DNA of 64,000 bases from Lineus longissimus (lineage: Eukaryota; Nemertea; Pilidiophora; Heteronemertea; Lineidae). The DNA lies in contig NC_088321.1 in NCBI RefSeq assembly GCF_910592395.1, positions 1,862,001 through 1,926,000 on the forward strand, written 5' to 3'. Under the pieces are notes generated by a model. It was not told the origin of the DNA and made no database searches. It worked only from the letters and a program-made list of their open reading frames with translations. Shown here piece by piece: positions 39,901 through 51,900 of this stretch; the first letter of the stretch is position 1; every line of letters begins with the position of its first letter. Made by a program: the position numbers and the translations under genes.

Positions 39901-42900
39901 GTAATCATCATCTTGTCTTTTGATTGGTTGATCTGTTTGGTCATGTGACCTGCGCCCGTCTCAAAGTCGACAATGCGGTGGTCAGAATGTCCGGTCATAT
40001 AACACGAGGAACAAATGGCAACTCGGCATTCTAAGCAGAAGAACTCGATTTTCTCGCCCATGGCGTCACAGCAGGGAAACGTCCGATGTTTACGCAAAAA
40101 TACTTGAAGCGAAACTAAAATACAGTTCCCATGATCCTCTCTGAGGTGCGCATCGTAACATTTCTTACAAAGTAGGACGTCGCACGCTAGGCAGCCTCCG
40201 GCCACTAGCGGCATTTCCCATGATGCATCAGGCGTGTGACGCGACTTGTTGCACACTGGGCGATCTTTGTAGAGTCTCTCCAAGATGTCTTGACCTTTGA
40301 AGTATTTTCCAAGGTCGTCTGGGACCGACCTTTTTGTTGTGGCTGACCTTGAACTTTCCATACCGGTATATGACCTCCAGTGGTGATTGGTTGACCTTTC
40401 TCCTGTAAAAAGAAATACGGGGAATGAAAATACATGTACAACAGAACCTCTCTATTAAGGACACCCTCGGGACTGAGAAGTACTGTCCTTAATAGAGAGG
40501 TAGGTGTCCTGATTAGAGAGGTCAAATTGAATGGAAACAACCAATTTGGGACCAAAACTAGTGTCCTCTGCAGAGAGGTTGTCCTAAATAGAGAGGTTGT
40601 CCTTAATAGAGAGGTTGTCCTTATTAGAGAGGTGTCTGCTAAGGGAGGTTCTACTGTATTACCTACCTTAAGTATTCAGTGACAGCCCACAATGCTCACA
40701 GAATTCGTCACTCCTCACTCCTGTCGGAAGTTAAATTTAGTAGTGGGTCCACTGAGGGTTGTATTCAAGTCATAATGTATGGTTGAACTGTACCATTTCT
40801 CCTACAATCAGATATTCCTGTGTGGTGGAGTGGACTTATTATTCCATCGGACAGAATGCAATATGTTCAATGTTTGATACACACATTATATCGTGTTGGT
40901 CATATTCTTGCTAAGGCTGTTTGTCTCACCTGAATATTGTATCCACAAATCTGACATTGCGTGTTATGATTTGATATGAAATGACCTGTAGTGTCGACTC
41001 CCCTAATCAGGCCTACACCAGGCCAACTTTCCTACTGTACAGGACTTCCTTGTCACTATTGAACTTGCATGCATGTTGAGACTTTCTATTCATAGGCAGC
41101 CAGGTGAAAAATCAATAGGTTTTATAGTAGTTGTAAGGATTAAAGCGGATTTCCCAATCAGATCAGCTGGATCTGGCCAAAAATGGCCTAATGTAATCAC
41201 AGGCAGGTGAAAAATCAATATGTTTTATTGTAGTTGTAAGCATTAAAGCAGATTTCCCAATCAGATCAGCTGGATCTAGCCAAAAATGGCCAAGTGTAAT
41301 CACAGGCAGGTGAAAAATCAATAAGTTATTGTAGTTGTAAGCATTAAAGCGGATTTCCCAATCAGATCAGCTGGATCTGGCCAAAAATGGCCAAGTGTAA
41401 TCACAGGCAGGTGAAAAATCAATATGTTCTATTGTAGTTATAAGCTTTAAAGCGGATTTCCCAATCAGATCAGCTGGATCTGGCCAAAAATGGCCAAGTG
41501 TAATCACAGGCAGGTGAAAATAGGAAAAAAGTGCTTGACGGACGTGAAGCGCTTTGAGACAGAACAGTACTGTTCAAAGCGCTCTGTTAGATCTTACTTT
41601 TCATTCAATTCAAAATAATTTTAAACTGGCTCCGATTTATTTTTTGTCTTTCCGGATGACCCAGCATGGTTTTCAAAGAACTAGAATTCCTGGCTCTTCA
41701 CAGTCCTTTGAGTGAGACTTAAAATCGAGGTTCCTTGTACCTGGTGTCTATGCCAGTGCAGGTTTAAGACCCCACCAAGTGAGAAACATGAGTAGCTTGC
41801 GTGGACTCAACCTCTGGCCAAAGTCGGAGTCACTAGGCCAATAACCCAATTGGTGCCTAACCGTAGTGGCACGTAGAACACTCATCCCGCCTTTGAGGAG
41901 GAATACACCGTGGAGAAAACCACCGCCAAGTGCAGAGCGAACGCTGAAGAAGAACGGCTATCATTCGAAAAATCAAAGCTACAAATACGTTTTAAAGTAC
42001 TGTTCTGTCTCAAAGCGCTTCATGTCAGTCAAGCACTTGTTTTTTTTCTATTTTCAACTGCCTGTGCTTACGCTTGGCCATTTTTGGCCAGATCCAGCTG
42101 ATCTGATTGGGAAATCCGCTTTAATGCTTACAACTACTATAAAACATATTTGTAGCTTAGCAATCATAAAAAAACCTTTATTTTCTGTCGTTTCAGGAGT
42201 TCTCGAGAAGCCACTCTCCATAAAAGCGAAACCGAACACGCGACAAAAACCGCAGAAATCACGTTGTGCCAGAACGGAGGCTTCCCTCGCTACGATTTTA
42301 GGCTTCTCCGTCATCGTCATCTTCCTCCTGATGGGAACTCTGGGATGGATGTATCTCAAGCATCTCACAGTTGTAAGTAAGGCGGCACGCGTAGTAAGTA
42401 ACCGAGAGGTATTTTATCTGCCTGCTGCCTGTCGCTTACATCCTGTTCGTTAAACTATGCGATGCTGTAACCTTTCTCCATTCCATACTATTACTAGGGA
42501 AATCAGGGGTTAATGTTCCAGGGTTTCCGCCAGGATTGAATTTGAGGGGAGCAAAAAAACAAATTTTTTTTCTTAAAAAGGGTATATGACCCCTCCTGAG
42601 ACGTTTTTTGGCCCTAAAACCGCTACAATTGGCTCCCAAATGCTCTTATTTTACATATCAAATCATGAAAATTACTCATTTGACAGTAAAACAAACTTTA
42701 GTGCTCAAAATTAAGGGGGGGATATCCCCCCTTGAAATATTTTAGGGGGGGATGAATCCCCCATCCCCCCCTCTGGCGGAAACCCTGCTAGGGAAATCAG
42801 GGGTTAATGTTCGTTTCTCCGGCCCTGCACACAAGCTTAGAGACATTTCTCCTCATTTTGTGAATTTAGGCACAAAATGAAAAAAGGCCCAGTCAGACAG

Positions 42901-45900
42901 TCACTAGAATTAGGATTGATGAGGAAGAATTTGAGGCTGTAAGAGACTCTTTTATACTCATTTGCCACGTGTTTGGTGGTTGAAGTGTGATTTGGCGGCA
43001 CCTGGGGCAGTCTCTGTCGGTTTTCTGGTGCCCCCTGGCAGCCTGGTGCCCCAGCAACCTGCTTATACTAGTCGGAAAGCCCTGGCTCCTGCCCCTGGTT
43101 GCGGGAGCTTGTGTGGTAGGAACTGACTTCTGAGTTGAAATCGTGGGCAAATACTTCATCATCGTCTTATTGAGGTCGAAGGCCAATATCATTACCGGCG
43201 TTGTAACCCTATTGGATTTTTTCCGGAGGTATGGAGTCCGCTCTAGGCTACTGTCCACCTATGTAGGATCTTTTACTTGCCCTGGCATAGACACTCAGGT
43301 ACAAGGGACCACGGCTATCAGTCTCATCCGACAGACCCTCACGTATTTCATACATTGTAGGTTTTGTGATGAGCCAGGAATTTTGGTTCCTTGAAAGCCA
43401 CGCCGGTTCATCCAGAGATACAATCCTGTGTTCTCCCCAGGATCGAACCCGGGCCTATTGCATGGTAGCCAGCAGTGTTAACCACCAGGCTATGAGGCTC
43501 CTCGACTTAGAGCCTCAAACTTGTTGTGACTAAGAGCCAGGAATTTTAGTTCCTTGAAAGCCACGCCGGTTCATCCAGAAATACAATCCTGCGTTCTCCC
43601 CGGGATCGAACCTGGGCCCTATTGCGTGGTAGCCAGCAGTGTTAACCACCAGGCTATGAGGCTCCTCGACTTAGAGCCTCAAACTTGTTGTGAAGAGCCA
43701 GGAATTTTCGTTCCTTGGAAGCCACGCCGGTTCATCCAGAGATACAATCCTGTGTTCTCCCCGGGATCAAACCCGGGCCCTATTGCGTGGTAGCCAGCGG
43801 TGTAAACCGCTAGGCTATGAAGCTCTATCTTGGCATATCAAATCTAATGTTTGGCATTTGATAACATTGACATGTGTTGCTTGACCCTGGCTTCTCACGA
43901 GAATGTCTTTGTTCAGCGAACACCTTTGAATATTTCTTGTCTGAGACAAGACCACAATTGATTTTTTAAGCCTTTTAGCAGTTAAATTGTCAATGTTTGA
44001 CCGCGACGCATCAAAGAACGCGTGGTGTTGTGAATCTGAAATTTAGATTATGTTATTCCGGACAGTCGGGCAAGTAAATGGTGAAAAATAAAATGGTGAT
44101 TGACCACGGAAATTTTTTGATAATCGACAAATTAGACAGACTTTGATTTTTCCACTCTTTTCAGCCAACTGGCAGAAAAAACTCAAAACTATTACCCAAT
44201 TAGCAAAATTCGAAATAAATTTTTTCATCAAATAATTTCTTTATATCTGTAGACTTGCCACAAGAAATATTTTTTCAATACCTCTCCAAATATGTACTTG
44301 AGAGTTAAAAACATGCACTCATCTAATTGATAGGCCTCGACCCTCCAACCTATGAATATTCATTAGTGGTCTTGTCTCGTCTCTTTTTGAAGTTATTTGG
44401 AGTTTGTATACTGTGTACTGTAGTGTCCCGAAAAAAACAACCCACCTTTTTTCTGTTGCAGGTTTGCATGCTTACGACATGCATCCAGTCTTCGGCGCAT
44501 ATCACAGAAGTCATGAACCTCACAGTGCCACCTTGTGACGATTTCTACAACTTCTCATGCGGGTCGTTTGCGGGTCTCCACCCCCTGCTGCCAAATGAAG
44601 CATCGTCAAGTTGGTTCAAAGTTATTCATGATAGAAATGACATCAAGATTGGACAGGTAGGTATTGACATCTAGTGGTGATTTGTTAAATTAAGAGTAGA
44701 CCCACTTTGGAGTTTGGAGAAAAGCCTCTTTAACTATTTAACTTTTTGCTCTGGATGACGTGCAGACACGTTATGCCCCATGCCCCCTCGAGAGCAGATG
44801 ACGTATATGAACGTCAAATGTTCTAATAAATTTAAATTTATCAGCACTGGACGGTAGCCACTCTTTAACATGCTTGGGGGACATTAGTTTGATCCATACA
44901 CTATAGGGGGCAACACTTTTTGAAGTATTGGTCACTTTGGTAAAAATGCTTTGTTGAATTTGTAAATTGTTACCTTCTGTCATGTTTTTCCTCTCCAGAT
45001 TCTGAGGTCTCCAGACGCCAAATTAAATAATAAAACGTCGACGGCGATTCAAAAAATGAAAGTGGTGTATCGTTCGTGTATGGACGAGAAATTGATTGCC
45101 AAGTCTGGGGTTAATCCTCTAACCAGGGTAAGTAGATCAGGGTGGTGAGAGCGCTAGGCTCATTGTCGGGAGGTCGTGGGTTCAACTCTCAGAAGATCAC
45201 CACTGTTTCATCCTCGTGTCCTTGGGCAAGTCACCTAACGCTATTTTGCTTCCCTTTACCCAGGAGTATTGGGTACCAAGCTTGCCTTGGAAGTTAGTCT
45301 GGCATCCTATCCAAGGGTATTTCAGGGGCAAATGGCCCATCATAAAATCTGTCATATTCTGTGATGGAATAGGATTCCATCAGAGATTCTGTAATTGGAT
45401 TCCATCAGAGATTCTGTCATTGGATTCCATCAGAGATTCTGTGATTGGATTCCATCAGAGATTCTGTGATTGGATTCCATCAGAGATTCTGTAATTGGAT
45501 TCCATCAGAGATACTGTAATTGGATTCCATCAGAGATACTGTAATTGGATTCCATCAGAGATACTGTAATTGGATTCCATCCGAGATCCTGTAATTGGAT
45601 CCATCCGAGATTCTGTAATTGGATTCCATCAGAGACTCTGTAATGGAATCCCATCAGAGATTCTATAATGAGATTCAGTCAAAGATCTGACACAAACATC
45701 GATTCCTTCTTTCCAGTTGATCAAGAAACATGGCGGCTGGACGATAACGAAAAACCTCGGCGGCACCAAGTGGGACAAGAAAAAGTACAACCTAACACAG
45801 GTTGTGATTGACGCGCATCATATCAACAATTACCCGTTATTTAAAATGGCCGTCGCGAAGGACCAGAAGAAGGATGCTTACGTCGTAGAGGTCAGTGTAC

Positions 45901-48900
45901 AGACGGGCGAGTTTAAAGAAAAATTGCATTCCGGGCAAATCAAGGTTCTACGTTGTCTTCGTATTCCTAAATTCCAAGCTCCTCGATCGTGCGTCTTGGA
46001 AATTAGCGGTCCCCGTTCTACAGTAGAACCTCTCTATTAAGTCGGAGTCTCATGGACTTCATGGAAGAACTACGCCATCGCCATCTTCAGGGCATGGTTG
46101 GAACTGAAAAGAACACACGGTCTTATCAGTTCCTTCCTTGCCCTGAAGATGGCGATGGCGTAGTTCAGAACTGTAAATGACTTCATGAAAGAACTACGCC
46201 ACCGCCATCTTCAGGGCGAGGAAGGAACTGAAAAGAACAAACGGTCTTATCAGTTCCTACCTTGCCCTGAAGATGGCGATGGCGTAGTTCAGAACTTTAA
46301 ATGACTTCATGAAAGAACTACGTCATCGCCATCTTCAGGGCAAGGCAGGAACTGAAAAGACCATGACCCAAATCCCCCTCTTTGAGCTGGTTATCGGAGT
46401 CTCATGGACTTCATGAAAGAACTACGCCATCGCCATCTTCAGGTTAAGGGAGGAACTGAAAAGACCAATTACGCACCCTGTATTTTTAGCACCACCTCTT
46501 GACAATCGGATTTCTTATTTCCAGTTCCAGCAACACGGCCTGACCTTCTCGGATGACAAATTCTACACTGGGAACAGCAAATCAACATTCCGGAGCGCGA
46601 TGTTGACGTTTGGTGCCGAATTTGCCAAGCTGACCGGAACAACGGGAAAAGATGACATCAAAGCTGTCGTGAAAAAGTTTGCGGATATTTTCGATTTCGA
46701 GGTCGAAATTGCCAAGGTGAGTTTTGTTGCTAAGTGTGATGGTTGCTAAGGTGAATATGATGGTTGCTTAGATGAATGTGATGGTTGCTAAGGTGAATGT
46801 TATGGTTGCTGATGTGAATGTGATTGTTACTAAGGTGAATGTGATGGTTGCTGATGTGAATGTGATTGTTACTAAGGTGAATGTTATGGTTGCTGATGTA
46901 AATGTGATGGTTGCTAAGGTGAATGTGATGGTTGCTGATGTGAATGTGATTGTTACTAAGGTGAATGTTATGGTTGCTGATGTAAATGTGATGGTTGCTA
47001 AGGTGAATGTGATGGTTGCTGATGTGAATGTGATTGTTACTAAGGTGAATGTTATGGTTGCTGATGTGAATGTGATTGTTACTAAGGTGAATGTGATGGT
47101 TGCTGATGTGAATGTGATTGTTACTAAGGTGAATGTGATGGTTGCTAAGGTGAATGTGATTGTTACTAAGCTGAATGAGAGTTAAAACCGAGGTTCCTTG
47201 AATCTGGTGTCTATGCCAGGGCAGGTTAAAGACCTCACCAAGTGAGAAACATGAGTAGCTTGCGTGGACTCAACCTCTCGGCGAAGTCAGGTTCACTAGG
47301 CCAATAAACCCAACCGGTGCCTAACCGTAGTGGCACGCAGGATACGCTCATCTCGCCTTGGAGGAGGAATACTCCCTGGAGAAAATCACCTACAAGTGCA
47401 CAGTAAAAGTTGAAGAAGAAGAATATCATGACGGTCACGTCAGAATAACCACAGCCATATTTCAAATCCATTTCCAGTTATATTCGGCGCGTGAAGCCAT
47501 CAATGATCCGTGGAGAATGTACAATCTAATGACAGTTGACGACTTAAAGGAGAATTTTAACAATATGGTGAGTTTTATGATGATTTTTGTCATACCTGTA
47601 TTTGTCTTTCCAAGTTTCAAATTGGTGATAGTGCAGCCTCAATCTCCATATGCCGATATTATTGGTTTTCCGGAGTGGCCAGACTTGAAAGCCTGGAATC
47701 ATTGTGTACTTCAGTTTGTAGTGTGTGGTCCATAGGAGCATGTCCATCAATCTCGTCCCCAAGGAGACCATTCAAGGTTGACATTGCCTCGCATAAGCAT
47801 TGTAAATTTGAAATTGAATTTGAAAATTTCAAATTGAGTGAAACAAACTGAATACAAATTTCAAGAATGCTGTTTTGTGGACTGCTCTAGAAATACTATA
47901 CATACCTAGTTTCAGCAAATTTGCATAATAATAAACTGCACCATGGCTTGGTTTATAAAGTTCTGTATTTTTCTTTTTTTGACCCGTGATTGATTATGAA
48001 CGGTGTACTCCTTTAAATACCCTAGAAATAAATCAGTAATCGTAACTGGTAAATTTGACCTTTAACTTGAATTTTCAGTTGACCTTGACCCTTGACCTTC
48101 TATTCCAGATTGACCTTGATGTTTACCTGGCGGCCATGTTTGGTAGGCGAATTTCAGGAACGACCAAACTCCTCGTTTCATTTCCGGATTATTTCACAAA
48201 GTTATCGGCATTGGTCAAGAAAACGAAAACAGAGTAAGGAATAACTTTTAGATTGATAGAACGGAACTAGAATTCCTGGCTCTTTGCAGCGAGATTGAGG
48301 CTTAAAGGGACAATATAGGCAGCAGCTAGGCAGGCGAGATAAAGTTACACAAAGTCACCAATAGGGGTCTCTCACATCTCACAGTACGTCGAAATGATTC
48401 ACGCTTGTACGGGGGATATATTTAGTGCTGAATCTGACTTGACCCGGGTCCCTTACTGTGTATATTAGTCACTTGAAGATGGCCAAATTAGCCTCTCTGC
48501 TCCTGCCTATAGTCCCCCTTTAATATGAGATAGATGAATGAATGTCTGTTGGTTGAGGCGAAAAGTAGTAACAAATGAAACATACTAAAACTTTGAAAAT
48601 ATATTTTTTGATAAAGAAACCCAGTTGTTTCAATTTTTGTTTTTCTCTTGCAGGACTATCACCAACTACATCATGTGGCAGATCGTCGAATCAGTGTTGT
48701 CCTATCTCCCGAAATCCTTCCGCGAGGCTCACGTCCGTTTGCTCGGCGTCAAATCCGGCGTGAGTACGCCGAGCGAGAGGTCGAAATTCTGTGGCTCGGT
48801 CACCGGGAAGTTATTCGGGTTCGCGCTGTCCGCTCTCTATGTGAAGGATTACACGAAGGAGGAGGCTTTGAAAACGGTATGTTGATTGGAATGGGAAAAT

Positions 48901-51900
48901 AGTTCTGGTCGTTATCCTAAACTGCTTCCACCAGGTTTAAAGTCGAGTTTTAAAGTCATCGATATGAAATTTCACATTGAAAAGTAAATATATCAAACTG
49001 AAGTTTAAACTATTTCACTGCATTAAAGAGTTTAGGAGCGTGCCTGAGGTTTCGACTCTGTCCAGAAAACGGTATGTTGATTGGAATGGGAATATTGTGA
49101 TAAACAGCATAAACAAATCCGGCCCTGATAGCTAGTGGTCAACACTGGTGATGAGGTCCGGGCACGATCGGAGGGAGAACCAAGCGTTGTATTTCTGGGT
49201 GAACAGGCCTGGCTTTCTAGAAACTAGAACTCCTGGTTCCTCAGAGTCCTTCCAATGAAATGTGCTCCTCCTCTTTTTGTAACGAAATATCTTCTCGAAC
49301 CCCCAGGGTAAGACAATTGTCCACTATCTCCGCGAGAGCCTAAGAACCCAGATCGGCGATCTCAAATGGATGGACGAACCGACGAAGAAAGAAGCGTTGA
49401 TTAAACTTGACGGAATGGGGTTGGCCGTCGGGTACCCTGACTGGATCCTAGACCAAGAGAAACTGGACGAACACTACAACAATGTGAGTACATACGAGTT
49501 CCTTTGATCAGCTCGAGTGCCCGCACACGAGCGATTTCACAATCGCTTTGACATGCGATCACGGTCGCATGCAACAAAAATTGCTTGTTTGCACTGGTTA
49601 ACGCAGGTGGATGCAACAAGAATCAGTGATTGCAGGATGATTGTTAAACCCAGGGATGATCTGCAGACATCCTTTCGTCGGATTGAGTCGCAGTGACATT
49701 TGTGCTGTGCTTTTGTCTGACCTTAATTACAAATTTTTCGGGTCTTCCAAAATTCTGATTTTATTCATGTTTTGGCAATTTGGGACCAAAACTAGTGTCC
49801 TTAATAGCTAGGTTGTCCTTGCTAGAGAGGTGTCCGCTAAGCGAGGTTCCACTGTAATCAAGACGTTCGCAGTAACTGTGAGTTGTTGAATCATTCTTCC
49901 TTCCAGATGACTGTATCTGACCAATTCATCGAGAACTGCCTGAATGACGGGGTGTTCACTCACGAGAGGGTGATCGCCAAATACGGGACGAAACCGGATC
50001 CGACCGAGTGGCACATGTATCCTTATGAGCAGAACGCCTACTACAGCCTCACTATGAACAGAATGGTCGTACCGATTGGCCTGATGGAGCTGCCGTTTTT
50101 GGACTTGAGAGCGCCAATGTAAGTTCTTTGAGTTTCTTCATCCTCGGGAATTATTTTTGTCGAAATTACAGTAGAACCTCTCTATTAAGGACACCCTCGG
50201 GACTGACAAGTGCTGTCCTTGATAGTGAGGTGTCCTGATTAGAGAGGTCAAATTGAAAGGAAACGAATTTGGGACCAAAACTAGTGTCCTTCATTGCGAG
50301 GTTGTCCTTAATAGAGAGGTGTCCGCTAACAGAGGTTCCACTGTACTGAAGAAAAGGAATTTTTTGGAATGATTCAAGATAGCCTGGCCTGGGATTGAAC
50401 AAAATAAATTTATTGATAACTAGAAAGAGATTTGTATTTATTTCGAAATGGTTTTTGAGACAATATTTGGTATATACAGCAGAACCTCCCTTAGCGGACA
50501 CCTCTCTATTAAGGACAACCTCTCTATTAAGGACAACCTCTCTATTAAGGACAACCTCTCTATTAAGGACAACCACTCTATTAAGGACAACCTCTCTATC
50601 AAAGACAACCTCTCTATTAAGGACAACCTCTCTATCAAAGACAACCTCTCTATTAAGGACAACCTCTCTATTAAGGACACTAGTTTTGGACCCAAATTGG
50701 TTGTTTCTATTGAATCTGACCTCTCTAATCAGGACGCCTCTCTATTAAGGACAGCACTTGTCAGTCCCAAGGGTGTCCTTAATAGAGAGGTTCTACTGTA
50801 TTTATCTCTGAATGGCAAGGATGCTATGGGGTTGGAGACCGGCTGGCAATCCTACTGGCATCTGCTCGAGGTATAAGCTTTCTAGGTGCTGAAGGAAAGG
50901 CCCTGAAACTCAGGATGCAGCTTATCTAAATTTTTCTGTTGTTTTGTTTTTTTATCAGACTTCCGGAGGCCTGAGAAAGAAGTGAGGTCAGCTATTTTAA
51001 AAAGTGTTTACAAATTTTTCAGGGCAGTCAACTTCGGGTCGCTCGGCATGTTCATCGGACACGAAATGACTCACGGATTTGACGTTAGAGGGCGCAACTA
51101 CGACAAGAATGGAAAACTAAAACATTGGTGGACGGACAGCGTTCTGGGGAAATTCAAGAATCTGTCGAACTGCGTCATGGACGCGTATGGAAAGTATGAA
51201 GAGTTTGGTGTCAAGGTCAGTACAAACAGGTTCAAGGTCAAGGTCACAGGGTCAAGGTCAAAAAGGATTCAGTAGGATTTATAAATCTTGCACTGATACT
51301 GTCAGATTTTTTTAATCTGCTACTTTGGGAATTTAAGAACATGTCGAATTGCATATGGAAATTTTGCAGCGGTGAAGGTCACCACTGGAATACACCATTC
51401 TACAGAAAGGGCATATTCATAAAAAGTCAAGGTCATTGTTATAAAAAAACTTTTGAGGTGCCTCATAGTCTAGTAGTTGACTACCACGGAATAGGGCCTT
51501 GGCTGCTGGCTACCAGGCAATAGGGCCCTGGGTGCTGGCTGCTGGCTGCTGGCTACCACACAATAGGGCCTTGGTTCGATCCCGGGGAGGAACCAGGAGT
51601 GTATTTCTGGATGAACCGGCGTGGCTTTCAGGGAACGAAAATTCCTGCCTCACACAAAAAGGTTTGAGGCTCAATATGAGATGAATCATTGAGGGTCTGT
51701 CGGATGAGACTGATAGCCGTGGTCCCTTGTACCTGAGTGTCTATGCCAGGACAAGTAAAAGATCCCACATAGGTGGACAGTAGCCTAGTGGACTCCATAC
51801 CTTCGGCCAAAATCTGATAGGGTTATGACGCCGGTTATGATAATGATAATGCTAATAAAAATATCTCTCATTTCATTTCCAGCTGAACAGCAAATATACT

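Noticed and set aside
41866-42453. 195-codon frame as a gene starting MARRTLIPP
   Set aside because: Its first half is SINE and intron sequence; only 42197-42372 is M13 exon 2, shown by the acceptor and membrane segment.
46772-47185. 137-codon repeat frame as a gene
   Set aside because: Lies in an M13 intron, derived from a 21-bp array, in a different frame from the adjacent exon.
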